Source of the DNA: Karalla daura
Lineage: Eukaryota; Chordata; Actinopteri; Chaetodontiformes; Leiognathidae
Direction of reading: 5' to 3'
Assembly (NCBI GenBank): GCA_029224185.1
Contig: CM055206.1
Location: 9,352,183 to 9,416,182 of the forward strand
DNA: 64,000 bases
The position numbers were made by a program, and so were the translations under genes. Below, one piece after another: positions 1 through 10,464 of this stretch. Positions within the stretch are counted from its first letter, which is position 1, and every line of letters begins with the position of its first letter. Under the pieces are notes generated by a model. That model worked only from the letters and a program-made list of their open reading frames with translations, had not been told where the DNA came from and searched no databases.

Positions 1-1143
1 CTGTGTGTCTCCAGTGAAGTTATTAAATCTTCGCTGTTTTTTTTTTCTGATGTTGCTCTGCCTTGCTTAGGCAATTGACTTTGCAGGAATTCGATCTGAG
101 GCGCAACACTTGAAATTTCCACTCAAACTTTGTACCTCGGTAATTCGACATCAAACACGGGGAGTTTAATCCTCTTAGTACGAAACAGGACAATGCTAAT
201 GTTCACGTGCGCCCAGATTAACAGGCATTTAAACCCAAATGAAGGCCCCTGGAATAATAATCCTGTGTTTGTTTTAAGCCCCCTTCATTTTAATAACTAT
301 TAATAGACATCTGAGCAGCTGGCAAGCCACAGAGACTGTGATTCATTTGAATATTATGTCACAGTCGCGGCTTTATACTTCCAATTTCATGGCCGCGACC
401 ACGGCTAAACAAAAACGTACGTAACAACTGGATATGAATAAATAACTGATTGGAATCGAGGTGGAGACTGTGAGAGATTGTAATCATTGCTCTGTCTGCT
501 TGCCTACTATCTTGCTTCCTAGGGGTTTTTTTTCTTCTCTCTGTGACACACAGGAAGGATGCAGTAAACAAACGTTCTGCAGTGTTTGCCGACAGACAAG
601 ATACACATTCGCAGCCCCGCTCACATTGTAAACTGAGGACTGTTCCTCTCTCTCTGTGTGTTGTGCTCTGACACCTGCATCAATCTCCATCAACTCCAAA
701 GAAAGTTTGTGGAGAAAAAACAAAAAAAGACAGTTTACTTTGAAAGCTTTGGGTAGGTGACACTCCACTGCCTAAAATAAAACAAATAGAGCCCTGATCC
801 CTGGAACTGGTTCAATCCTTGTAATCCTTGCGAGTGATGCCACACAGCGAATATCAAATATCTTTCCCCTCCTACGTTCAGAGCAGCTGGGAATTTTCGG
901 CTTTGCCGCAGTACATATAGGAAACTTGACACCCGTTCTTCTGCATGGATGTTGGGAATGTTCCTCTGTTCTGTCCTATCAGCGCCTTTAGCTTTACGTT
1001 GGCTGGTGTTTGTTCAGATGCCTGAACAGCTTTACTCTACATCACAGGATGTGTTGTCACATAGGACAGGTGCTGGGCGTGCTGGACATGTGAAGCTTAT
1101 TACAATTGTTTTTCTGTGTGTGTGTGTGTGTGTGTGTGTGCAG
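1..1143. other. upstream flank / 5' intron of tmem200a
   Basis: No coding exon is recognisable here. The first coding exon of tmem200a is preceded by a splice acceptor at 1141-1143, so this stretch is probably intron downstream of a non-coding first exon that I cannot place. Positions 200-520 are AT-rich, with several TAAT/ATTA cores, and could hold regulatory sequence. A (TG)13 tract at 1115-1140 lies directly against the acceptor, where a pyrimidine tract would normally be. Confidence 0.5.
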
Positions 1144-1278
1144 GTTCAGTATGACTGCAGCAGCAGGTGTGCTAACAGGCTTGGCCAAGCTAAAACGCCA
1201 GGACTCTGCCCGCTCTCAGCACCGACCCATACCCACGTCCCCGGGCCTTGGAAACCCCGCCCCTGAGGCCGCCCCCAG
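1144..1278 (+). CDS. tmem200a: tmem200a exon with start codon
   Basis: The exon follows the acceptor at 1141-1143 and ends at donor GTAAAG. ATG at 1151 opens MTAAAGVLTGLAKLKRQDSA, matching the start of TMEM200 proteins. The last codon is split 2+1 with the next exon. Confidence 0.85.
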
Positions 1279-3700
1279 GTAAAGGTTTCATTTCAGCAGT
1301 CACTGATCCAAAGAAATGCTCTCAAGCACTGTCTAGTTTTAGGCTCCAGGTCCTGATCCATGTGTTTATCTTCTTAAATCGGTGGAAAACAAATGGGCAT
1401 AAATTCACAATCTCTATGCATTTGCATTTTGCGATCAGTTCTCTTTTCTGTCCTTATTCTTTATATTCAGAAAAAGGAAACGACGCACTGATGTCGTGGT
1501 GGTGCGGGGGAGACTCCGCCTCTACTCCGCCTCCGGGTTTTTCCTGCTCCTCGGATTGGTCATCCTGGCCATAGGGATCGGCATGGCAACGCTGGGCTAC
1601 TGGCCGCACAGTGAAACCATGCCCTCGCCCAAATCACAGCCGGACAACGGGTCAAACGTGGCGACCGATGGAGAAGCCAAAGCATCTGTCCCAAGTGAGG
1701 GAGATGGAGCCAAGATGGCCGCCACAGAGGGGGACGGATCCATCTCCAACACTAGTCATAATGTGCAAAGTGAGAGTCAGTTTCTCTGAAATGTCCACAA
1801 TGATGCGCTGCGATTTATAATCTCACACTCTTCAAATTAACCCACGTGTCGTGTGTGTAGGTACGTCCTCCAAGCAGACAGGGGGCGCTCTGACGCGCTT
1901 CCTGGAACAGCATCGCCACTCCGAGAGGATGAAGATGCTCGGGCCCTTCACTATGGGAATTGGGATTTTCATCTTCATCTGTGCCAACGCCATCCTTCAT
2001 GAAAACAGAGACAGAGAAACAAAGGTGAGGTTCGAAATCAAATGTTAGCCTCTCACAGTGGGTTTCGAACACATAAAATCAAAACCACACAGCCCTGCAA
2101 GGTCTGAAACGCTGTGCATTATGAAGCAATTAAAAAAGGGCTGTAAGTATTCAAAACAATATTGCGATCCGCAAGCACAAAACCTAATGGGATATGCAGC
2201 TGGTGTTCTTTTCCAACCCGTGCTCTCATTTCTGCTCTTCCTCTACTCAGTACAAAATGAGGTGCATGCAGTCATCCATATTCATCATCTCCCCATAACT
2301 AACATGCAAATCATATTTCTGTCAACATCCTTCCACCCATATCTCTGCAATTTTCCTCTTATCGCATTTCCTCTGCTCTTATGCCCTCTCCTTGGCCTCC
2401 TTCATTTGATTAATCCTCCCCTCCCCCACTCCAGGTCATCCGTAAGATATATATGTATATATAGATATCGATATAGATACGTCTTCCACACCCAACATGT
2501 GAAACTATGGACTGAATCAAAATGATCTATGCTGTAATGAACTGGTAATGCCACTGATAATATATTTCTCCTCTGCACTAGATAATCCATATGAGGGACA
2601 TGTACTCCACTGTCATCGACATCCATCGCCTCAGACAGAAAGAGCAGAAGCACCATCACCGCAACAGCACCTATGCAAGGGAGGCCTACGACGCCGATAT
2701 CGCAGCTCGCCTGTCCAGCAACTCCCTCCTCGGATTCTCCTCCCGAGGAGGAGGAGGTGGAGGAGGGTCAGCAGAGGAGGAGGAGGTGCTGCTAGGAGAT
2801 GAGGAGTTTCACAGACATGGGGAACAGGCCAGGTTGGATTGTAGCTTTGCGGGTCTGCTGGCACCGCTCTACAAGGACCGGTCCTTGGTTGGTCCCGGGC
2901 TCGGGCTGGCTCGGTCGGACTCGATGCGCCACCAGTGGTCGGTGGACGGAGACGGGGAGAGGGGAGGGCACCACGCACGCTCCATCGTCTCCTCCTCCAT
3001 CTCTGCCTTCACTCTGCCGGTGATAAAGCTCAACAACTGCGTCATCGACGAGCCGGAGATGGAGGCGATCACAGAGGAGGAGAGAGGAGGAGGAGGAGAG
3101 AGGCGGGAAGGGGAGAGGTCCCAGCCCCTCAGCTCCATGGAGTCTCTGGTGGTCCCCGTAGCATCCGTCGCCAAGGCGTCCAAACCGCCCGGGTTACACC
3201 GCAGCAACTCCGCCTCCTCCTCCTCCCACTGCTCCTCCATCTCCTCCGCCTCCCTCTCCCAGGCGCCCTCCTCTACCTCAGGCTGCTGGCTCTCTCCCGG
3301 GGCAGCACGGACCGACTTCGGCTCCAACTCCTCCCTGCACATGCTCAGCAGCCACTCCAAGTCCCTGGACCTGGAGCGCAGGCCCAGCATGCTGAGCGTG
3401 CGGCCCGAGCAGCGGAAGCACCCGAGCTGGCCGCGCCTCGACCGCAGCACTGCCGGAGGAGGAGGAGGAGGTGGAGGAGGAGGAGGAGGAGGAGGAGGGC
3501 GAGGAAGCAGCAAAGGCTACATGCGTCTGGAGGACAGGGAGGAGCAGGGCGAGAGGCTGCTGGACGCGACAGCGAGGCGCGACTACAGCAAGAGGGAGAA
3601 GCTGCTGATGATCTCGAGGTCGCACAACAACCTGAGCTTCGAGCACGACGAGTTCAACAGCAGCACGCTGAAGAGGGGCAGCTCCGAGACTCGGTTCTGA
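1151..3700 (+). CDS. tmem200a: TMEM200 family transmembrane protein, probably TMEM200A (4 coding exons, complete)
   Basis: Four exons join in frame: 1144-1278 (ATG at 1151), 1471-1769, 1861-2024 and 2582-3700, giving 569 aa. All junctions are GT-AG. What is seen: an N-terminal KRQDSARSQ motif; a basic patch then DVVVVRG near residues 50-56; transmembrane segment 1 at about 65-85 ending in LGYWP; a variable loop; transmembrane segment 2 at about 169-188 (MLGPFTMGIGIFIF); then ILHENRD and IIHMRDMYSTVIDIH. The long cytoplasmic tail carries SISAFTLPVIKLNNCVIDEP, LSPGAAR, SSHSKSLDLERR, KHPSWPRLDR and the terminal SHNNLSFEHDEF...SSETRF. These are TMEM200 family hallmarks; the molecular function of the family is unknown. 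The protein is longer than human TMEM200A (about 490 aa as I recall), partly from a poly-Gly run at about 488-502. The paralog is chosen from its neighbours (smlr1-like, epb41l2); TMEM200C, which lies near EPB41L3 in human, is the alternative. Confidence 0.92.
1471..1769 (+). CDS. tmem200a: tmem200a exon encoding transmembrane segment 1
   Basis: Acceptor TATATTCAG, donor GTGAGA. The exon encodes a Lys/Arg-rich stretch, DVVVVRG, the first hydrophobic segment and a variable Ser/Asp/Gly-rich loop. The split codon AGT bridges to the next exon. Confidence 0.87.
1861..2024 (+). CDS. tmem200a: tmem200a exon encoding transmembrane segment 2
   Basis: Acceptor TGTGTGTAG, donor GTGAGG, phase 0 at its end. 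It encodes RFLEQH, KMLGPFTMGIGIF and CANAILHENRD, the most conserved block of the family. Confidence 0.88.
2582..3700 (+). CDS. tmem200a: tmem200a terminal exon, cytoplasmic tail
   Basis: Acceptor CTGCACTAG; opens IIHMRDMYSTVID and ends in TGA at 3698-3700. GC-rich, with GGA/GAG-rich tracts encoding Gly and Glu runs (2741-2790, 3070-3110, 3453-3499). The preceding intron (2025-2581) has an imperfect TATA/GATA repeat at about 2445-2481. Confidence 0.9.
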   Translation: MIHMRDMYSTVIDIHRLRQKEQKHHHRNSTYAREAYDADIAARLSSNSLLGFSSRGGGGGGGSAEEEEVLLGDEEFHRHGEQARLDCSFAGLLAPLYKDRSLVGPGLGLARSDSMRHQWSVDGDGERGGHHARSIVSSSISAFTLPVIKLNNCVIDEPEMEAITEEERGGGGERREGERSQPLSSMESLVVPVASVAKASKPPGLHRSNSASSSSHCSSISSASLSQAPSSTSGCWLSPGAARTDFGSNSSLHMLSSHSKSLDLERRPSMLSVRPEQRKHPSWPRLDRSTAGGGGGGGGGGGGGGGRGSSKGYMRLEDREEQGERLLDATARRDYSKREKLLMISRSHNNLSFEHDEFNSSTLKRGSSETRF

Positions 3701-5660
3701 ACCCAGACGACTTCAGACACCAGCTCTGTCCTGGTTTTGTAAAAAAAAAATAAATGAATCACCACCCGGGGTGAGACAGCTGCTCCAGGCACGGCGCTAA
3801 CACGCCCTCTGAGCTGGGTCCCAGAGAAGCTCGCCCGTGGCCGACCCCGACCTGTGACCTCTGCGTGTGGAGGGACGCTCCAGAGAAGTTCTCGGCTGGC
3901 ATCAAAACTACAACAAAAAAAGAAAAAAGATCATCCATCTTTATACTGACTTGAGAAAAGAAAAGTTTTAACGGGATCTCGGCGACGAGATGCTTTTGCG
4001 ATGAGTACCGTTGCGTTACAAAGAGGTTTCGCTTTTCTTGAAGTGGAGCGACGTGGGGGGAAAAAAAGCGAGGACACACTGGAAGTGCTTTAGTTAGTGA
4101 GTAGCAGCGACGCCACACGCCCACACACACACACACACACACTCCAAACTTCTGTAACGAGGTTTAGGCACAACGTGAGGTATGAGTGCGGCCAGTTTAG
4201 TATCAGATGACGACAGTAATAGAAGCATAAATGTACAGAGAGGCTTATAATGATCAATTTAAACCAATATACCAAAGTCTTGCCGGAAGAATACAGTAGA
4301 TATGAAAACTAAATCCAGTGCTTGTAACTTGGCAGGGACAAGCTTTGAGTCCAAACGTTAGTGATAGAGAATTTGTTTCATGGGTGTGTTTTTTTTTTTT
4401 GGGGGGGGGGGGTTGTGTCTGATTCTGCGGTTGCATCAGATGAACAGATCCAAGCAAAGTCAGAGTAGAGCAGCAACTTTAATGTCTGGCTGCAAACACA
4501 ACGGAGGAGTCTGAGTTTGCCCCGCAGGCAGAACATCGTTGCCCTTTTCTAAAAAGACTATGTAAAAAAGGTTTTGTGTGTCCGCTACTGAAAATAAGAG
4601 GTACTAATGTCTGCCTACGGCTCCGCGACACACTTTTATTCCTAACTAGACAAGATCTTAACTGATTCACTCAGGACGTGCATCTGTTTATACGCCGGTC
4701 AGTTTTGTATGGTGACATTTTTGAAGACAAACATAATCGTGATTAGAAAAAAGCCCCAATTATTCAGTTGTTATTGACTTCAGAGTGACAAATTACAGCT
4801 TTAGCTAATGATTCTTTCCCTCGCTGTTGTCTTCATCCAATGAATCTCTATGAATTGCCAAAAACAAACAAGCAAGACAGGAACAATTTCTCCAGATCTC
4901 CATGAAATGCTTCAAAACAGATTAACATTTCTAATGAGCATTCACTTCTTATTCAAGTCAGAAAACAAATAGACGTTTCAATTTTGGCACCGGGCCTCCG
5001 GATTGAACCAGAGTAATATTAAAGTCATCTGCTCTCGATGTTTCCTGTTTTCTCCACATAGAAAAATCGTAGATTTCTTTGACTTCACCTCCGCAGCCCG
5101 TCCAATCTTACCCAAAAGACTCATGTTTGCTCTCCACAACAACTCACATCAGCCTTGCTGTAGTTTTATTCTGACCAAAACAACCTCAGCCGGACTTCAA
5201 CACTCACCATGCTCCATCCTGGCCCTATCTGACCATGCATCTGAAGATCTTTCCTCCCTGTCAGTGCTCACCTTTTGATCACGGTTGCAGGTTTGAATTC
5301 AGGTTACGAATGTCTCGTCCTGGTTTTGACTTGTCCTGGACGTGCAAAGACAATGTGACGATGCCTCCACGTTGCTCAGCGTCTCTGTTTTTTTTGTTTC
5401 TCTTCGGTTCGTCGGACACTTTAACGACCCTTCCCCCTCACACATTTATTAATGTGCTCTGTGCTACTTTTAATGCAACACACGTGAACAATAAAAGAGC
5501 ATCAAACCCTACATGCGTGCAGAAAGAGGACGGAGCCCTTTTTAAGAGTGCGGGAAACCTGCCAGAGAGTTTCATTAAACTGTGGCTGTGCAGCAGTTTA
5601 TGAGTTAATGTGCAATTTTAGCCTCTCTCAAAATAAACAGTATTTTCACTGAAAGCTGTT
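3701..5660 (+). other. tmem200a: probable tmem200a 3'UTR
   Basis: There is no conserved reading frame after the stop. Candidate poly(A) signals are AATAAA at 3749-3754 (inside an A run, close to the stop), 5490-5495 and 5632-5637. The last is followed by a TG-rich stretch (TGTTGTTGTTCT...GTGAGTGTGTTT) typical of a downstream cleavage element, so a 3'UTR of nearly 2 kb is likely. It includes (CA)n at 4122-4142 and a T/G homopolymer junction at 4389-4412. Confidence 0.45.
5632..5637 (+). terminator. tmem200a: candidate poly(A) signal of tmem200a
   Basis: AATAAA with a GT-rich stretch about 20-50 nt downstream. An earlier AATAAA at 5490-5495 is an alternative. Confidence 0.4.
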
Positions 5661-6250
5661 GTTGTTCTCGTGAGTGTGTTTACCCGGTGCCGATTCCCAC
5701 ACATGGGAGCTCCTCTGCAGGTCAGGAGGAGGCAACAGTATCTTTTGGGTGCGCATAAATACGGCGACTGCATAAATAAATTTGGTTATCTGCGGACGCA
5801 CAAAGAAACCGATAAAGTCAGAGTTGAAAAGTGGTGAGAGTGAGACTGAATCCTGAATCCAGAAGGTGCAGTTGTGTCTTTCTGTTTAATAAGGGAAAGA
5901 GGTTCCAGAAGGTGTTGACATTTTGCGAGTTTACTCGACTTATTAGTACGAGGGAAAAACCCCAGGAAAAGCAGCAAACAAGCCGCTAATTGGAGACCAG
6001 ATACACCGGTGGGAATATATATCATCAATCACAGGACTGACAGAGGTCGGCGGGGAAAATTCACAGACAGGCTGTAACTCCCAGCACAAGCAGCAACAGA
6101 CCGTCTGAACCCCCCAAATACATGGTAATAAGTCCCTATCTCTGTATCCCTCTTCCTTCTCATGTCTTCTTTCTCCTGCATATAAAATAAGCAAAGGTCT
6201 GGATGAGTCATCGTCAATTATCATATGCTCTGCAGCTCAGTGGGAACAAC

Positions 6251-6295
<45 letters not shown>

Positions 6296-6652
6296 ACCAC
6301 CAAAGACTTTACTTTACATGAAAGCGAGCGTACATATTCCTCCAGTAATGCAAACACAGAGAGGCACGAAAGTAAGAAGCGGGCGCTCGCACAGACACGC
6401 GCGCAGTGCGTCGCAAAGAGCAGAAGGCTGATGACGCCGCCTCGCCCTCCCGCTCCCGAGGGCAACGATGCTAATCCTGACGATCTCCAAAGGCAAGAAA
6501 CATATTTAGGAGGCAGAGACGAGGCAGAGACGATGTCACGTTCTGTCACCACTAAACCAAGCAGGTGAAGCTTTCAGTGCAGAAGTAAAACAAAAGGCTC
6601 CAGTGTTTTTGTTTTTTTTTTGGAAACAATAGCTTTACCTTCACCTACCTAC
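5661..6652. other. intergenic, left flank of retroviral insertion
   Basis: No gene is recognised. A (CA)n microsatellite lies at about 6249-6291. The stretch ends with the insertion-site copy CTAC (6649-6652) next to the retroviral LTR. Confidence 0.6.
6649..6652. repeat. target-site duplication, left copy
   Basis: CTAC directly abuts the LTR end TGTTGAAG. It is matched by CTAC at the other end of the element. Confidence 0.85.
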
Positions 6653-7117
6653 TGTTGAAGAATAATAATTCCTCAGGTCCAGAATTGTGGCAAATTCAGA
6701 TGAGTTTTATTCACTGTACAGCGGAGACAGAAACTCACATAGTGGCTGCAAAGTTCTGTCTGATGAGCAGCTCACAGGGCAAGGGTTTTAAGCACAAACA
6801 TCAAACAGTTACACTTGAGACAAAAGGTGGGGGGCAGTTTGTTGATTGCAATGGGGGGACAGACCTCAGGAAGTTACAGTCAGACACCACATTTACATGA
6901 TCAATGGGGCTAAGCCCAGCTGCAGAGACTCTTTGGCACCTCTGTAGCATGAACAAAAGGTAGATCTACAAAAGGGAGAGAGACGGCTTCCTTGGAGACA
7001 GACTTCAGGATGTCTCTGTTTAAATCTGCATAAAGGGGGATGATGATGAGTTTAGCAGGAGGGTTCAAATCTAATTAAATAGCATTGATCAAGGAAAGGT
7101 AAAACTTTTCTTCTACA
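6653..7117 (-). repeat. 3' LTR of the endogenous retrovirus
   Basis: 465 bp. On the plus strand it starts TGTTGAAG and ends CTTCTACA, a TG...CA pair with imperfect terminal inverted repeats. It is identical to the copy at 12006-12470 by eye. On the minus strand AATAAA lies at 6711-6706 and is the likely viral poly(A) signal. The short open frame inside each LTR (about 80 codons on the plus strand) is a by-product of the repeat and not a gene. Confidence 0.93.
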
Positions 7118-7129
7118 ATTCCCCCTTTT
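7118..7129 (-). promoter_or_regulatory. polypurine tract
   Basis: On the minus strand AAAAGGGGGAAT directly precedes the LTR start TGTAGAAG. This is the expected primer site for plus-strand DNA synthesis in reverse transcription. Confidence 0.85.
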
Positions 7130-7450
7130 GTCCTATAAAGGACAACACAAATTGGTGTGATAATGGGGAGTAGAAAATAAAATACAAAATCAAAGAACAA
7201 AAGGCAAGAACATTGTATCATAGAATTATAAGTTCAAAGAAAATGAAGCTAAGAACAAAACAAAATGAAATAATAAGAATAAACACGTCTTTCAATACAG
7301 ATAAGATTAAAAGAGCGAAGTACAACAAAAAGAAAAAAAGAAAAAAACAAAAAAACAAACTTTGTTAATACATCAACATTCAATAATTTGAGAACACATC
7401 AAATAAGCGGTGGTCTGGGGATCGTCGTCGAGGGAAGGGTCCATTGTCCT
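7130..7450 (-). other. region between integrase and 3' LTR, no env
   Basis: About 320 bp, strongly A-rich on the plus strand (7140-7380), with no envelope-like reading frame. Either env was never present in this lineage or it was lost by deletion. Confidence 0.6.
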
Positions 7451-8717
7451 TCATGACTTGTGCTGGCGGTGTTCAGCAGCCACAGGAACAGTAAGCTGGT
7501 CACCGGTGTTCGTATGCCTTGAGGGAGCTTGGTCAGATGAAAGCTGGTCCGGGGTGCCATCTTGTTGCCGTTGTCTTTTCCAGTGGGATGCATGTATCCA
7601 AGTAGGTCGTCCTTCGCACTTCACAGCAGTATTTGTTGTCAACAGCACTTGATGAGGACCGGTCCACCTGGGCTGAAGAGCGTTCTTCCTCTTGTGCTGT
7701 TTTATGTAGATGAAGTCACCAGGCTGGATGTTGTGGCAATCACTCTCAGCAGGAGGAGCTTGGGCCGCGATCACCTGTGAGTGTAGAGTCTTAACAGCTG
7801 AGCACATTGTCTTACAAAAGTCAATAATGGTATCATCCATGAGTGCAAGGTTTAACTGTGAAAGTGGGGGGAGAGGCGTGACGGGGGTTGACATTGGTCT
7901 GCCCATTAGAATCTCATGGGGCGACAGTCCTGTTTTTCTATTTGCTGTGTTTCTTATTGTCATTAAAGCAATTGGCAGGGCATCAGGCCATTTTAAGGCT
8001 GTTTCGGCACAGATTTTTGCGAGTTTGTTTTTCAATACTCCATTTTGTCGTTCCACTGAACCAGCAGATTGAGGATGGTGGGGCGTGTGAAAACGCTGCT
8101 TGATTCTGAGTGCCTTACAGAGTTCTTGTAGGATTGATGAGGTAAAATGGGTTCCTCTATCACTGTTGATGCTGTGTGGGATTCCAAACCGGCAAACAAT
8201 GTCTCTGATGAGTATTTTTGTCACAGTTTTTGCATCTGCCTTTCTACATGGGAAAGCTTCGGTCCATTTTTGAAAACATATCAACAATCACAAGGACATA
8301 TTCATAACCACAGCATTTTGGCATCTGTATAAAATCTATTTGCATATTTACAAAAGGTCCCCATGGGGGTGGATGGGCTGCCTGTATTGTCCTGACAGGT
8401 TTTCCTGGATTATGCTGTTGACAGGTTACACATCTTTGACAGAACTGTTCACATACAATTGTTATGCCAGGAGCAAACCAGTGTCTTTTTATCGCAGCAA
8501 CCATTCCCCCTTTGCTCGTGTGTGACATGCCATGTGCAACACGAGCAAGTTGTGGGAGAAGGGACCGTGGGGCAACAATGCGGCCATCATTTGACCTCCA
8601 TAGTCCATTTGTTAGGGCACAGCCGGCTGTCAGCCATGCAGCTCGCTCGGTGGTATCGGTGGCTGCTTGTAGAGCTGCCACGTCATTGAGAGCAGGTGCT
8701 GACTGTGTGCGCCTCAC
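7451..8717 (-). pseudogene. pol: retroviral integrase (frameshifted)
   Basis: Integrase would insert viral DNA into the host chromosome. The N-terminal zinc motif is visible as H-x3-H (HGMSH) and C-x2-C (CQRC). The catalytic triad appears as an Asp in MQIDFIQ, an Asp in NSDRGTHF and a Glu in SVERQNGVL. The C-terminal region holds RWTGPHQVLLTT and WIHASHWK, typical of gamma-type integrases. The coding is in two frames: 8717 to about 8250, then about 8287 to 7451. The break is at an A5 tract (plus-strand T5 at 8267-8271), just after the first catalytic Asp block. A second break near 8700-8712, in a CACA-type dinucleotide stretch, separates it from RNase H. Confidence 0.88.
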
Positions 8718-10010
8718 ATTTCACAACTGCCAGAGTTTTGGGCAGTAGAACAGCCTCTAGGAGATTTGAAATAAATTTAGCATTTTTAATTGGTGTACCG
8801 GAAGAAGTTAGAAACCCACGGTGCTTCCATAATGTGCCAAAGTCATGTACAACTCCAAATGCATATCTAGAATCTGTATAGATAGTGGCAGAGGAATTCT
8901 TTGCAAGAATACAGGCTCTAGTTAAGGCAAAGAGTTCGGCTTGCTGAGCAGAGCATGAGGAGGGGAGTTTTGCAGCTTCTATAGTTTCATGGAGGGAGCA
9001 GATGGCGTAGCCTGAGTTAAGACCTCCTGTGCTTGAACGGGAGGAACTACCATCTATGAACAGTATCAGGTCTGGATTTGCAATCGGTCTGTCTGATAAA
9101 TCAGGACGAGGAGTGAGCATGTGGTCAACTAGGACCTCACAGCAATGTGGTTCACCATCGCTAACAGTGGGGAGGAGAGAAGCAGGGTTAAGAGGTGAGC
9201 AGCGTTCAATAGTTAGATTAGGTGTCGAGAGAAGGATTAGTTCGTAGCGAGTTTGTCTGGCGGAGGAGAAGTGTTGGGTCTCAGAGCGTAGGTGAAGAGC
9301 AGAAACAGAATGAGGAACAAACAGAGTTAGTGGGGATCCCAGTACCATGGATGAGGTGTTTTCTACTGCATAAGCAGCAGCAGCAATTGCTCTGAGACAA
9401 GGAGGGAGACCTCGTGCGACTGGGTCTAACTGTACACTGTGATATGCTACAGGTCTTTTGCCAGGACCATGTTGTTGGGTAAGAACACATTGAGCGAAGC
9501 CATTGGTTTCATGTGCATACAAAAAGAATGGCTTGGTGTAATCTGGCAGACCCAGAGCAGGGGCAGAGCAGAGGGCTTGTTTCAAAAGTGCAAAAGAGGT
9601 TTCAGCTTCTGTAGACCATTGTAAAGGTTCAGGTGATGATGGCATGGAAATGTCTAGAAGGGGTCTCGCCAGTTGAGCAAATTCTGAAATCCACTGATGA
9701 CAGTAGCCTGCAGCCCCTAGAAATGCTTTCATTTGTCGTATGGACAGTGGCTTTGGCATGTTGGAGATGGCTGTAACTCTGTTAGGGGAGAGAATGCGTG
9801 TATTACCTGAGAGCTGATGTCCTAGATATGTAACAGTGTTTCTGCATAGTTGTAACTGATCCTGTGACTCCATTGCATTAACAGTCTGTGACCTTGTAAC
9901 TGGGGGGGTGTTCTTTTGTTTGATGTTTAGTTGGGAGTTAGCTGAATCACTATATGGTGCGGTAGCTTGGGTTCTCTGACTTCTCGTGTCAACCGGAGTG
10001 ATATATGGGG
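8683..10010 (-). pseudogene. pol: truncated pol: RT connection and RNase H
   Basis: The frame is open from near 10010 to a stop at 8683. Its first part (10010 to about 9870) is gag-like and Pro/Thr/Gln-rich. From about 9860 it is the RT thumb/connection region (LQLCRNTVTYLGHQ, FLGAAGYCHQWI, GPGKRPVAYHS, PVARGLPPCLRAIAA). Then comes RNase H with its acidic residues visible in LFIDGSSS, AQQAELFAL and IYTDSRYAFG. The RT active-site palm and fingers and the protease are not present: the gag-like part runs straight into the connection region, so an internal deletion has fused gag to pol. The frame ends early, just before integrase. Confidence 0.85.
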
Positions 10011-10432
10011 GGGTAAAAATTCATCATCACTCTCTTGGACAGTATGATATATGTCCTTTTTGCTCTTGGCATCAGTTTTTGCAATCATTACGGTACTGCT
10101 GTCCTTCTGTCTCTGCTTTTCAAAGGTATCTTTCAGGCTGGCTAATTTGCTGGCCGTATTCCTTTTTTCACTTTCTTCAGACCAAGCCATGTATCTCAAC
10201 CAATTCACTTCCTTTCTTGACTTTCTATGTTTCTCCTTTTCTTGCAACACTTTCTTTAAGCTTTCTAAAACATCCCTGTCAAATGATCCCTCTAGTGGGA
10301 AACATTTCCTTGTTTCTTCTGTCCATTTAAACCATTTAGGCACATCCGCTATACAATCATTACCAACATTTAGATACATGTACCAGGCTGGGGTTCCTCT
10401 ATCAGGGACCCACTGCTTACTTTCAGTCTTTC

Positions 10433-10436
<4 letters not shown>
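9927..10436 (-). pseudogene. gag: gag N-terminal (matrix-like) fragment, frameshifted
   Basis: ATG at 10436 gives MGKTES, an N-terminal Gly-2/Ser-6 myristoylation pattern usual for retroviral matrix. The Lys/Glu-rich body includes WFKWTEETRKCFP and a coiled-coil-like stretch. The frame ends at 9927, but it shifts at a G7 run on the plus strand (10007-10013). In the neighbouring frame a PPxY-like late-domain motif and a Thr/Gln-rich stretch run on into the pol remnant. No capsid major homology region or Cys-His zinc knuckle is found. A longer upstream frame to 10484 only adds Lys codons from an A-run and is not preferred. Confidence 0.75.

Positions 10437-10464
<28 letters not shown>
10436..10464 (+). 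repeat. 29-nt poly(T), i.e. poly(A) just upstream of gag on the viral strand
   Basis: Uninterrupted T run whose first three plus-strand bases overlap or touch the gag ATG complement. It probably expanded from an A-rich leader segment. Confidence 0.85.

Noticed and set aside
2869..3513. 214-codon minus-strand frame with a poly-Pro run, opposite tmem200a
   Set aside because: It is the complement of the GC-rich tmem200a terminal exon; the Pro run mirrors the GGA/Gly array and there is no family motif.
2935..3753. 272-codon Arg-rich plus-strand frame inside tmem200a
   Set aside because: Shifted frame of the real exon, low-complexity Arg/Leu composition.
6655..6900. 80-codon frame repeated identically at 12005-12253
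   Set aside because: It is the same LTR sequence read on the antisense strand in both LTRs; identity reflects LTR duplication and not a gene family.
7130..7450. Search for env between integrase and the 3' LTR
   Set aside because: Only about 320 A/T-rich bp with no signal peptide, furin site or transmembrane segment; env is absent.
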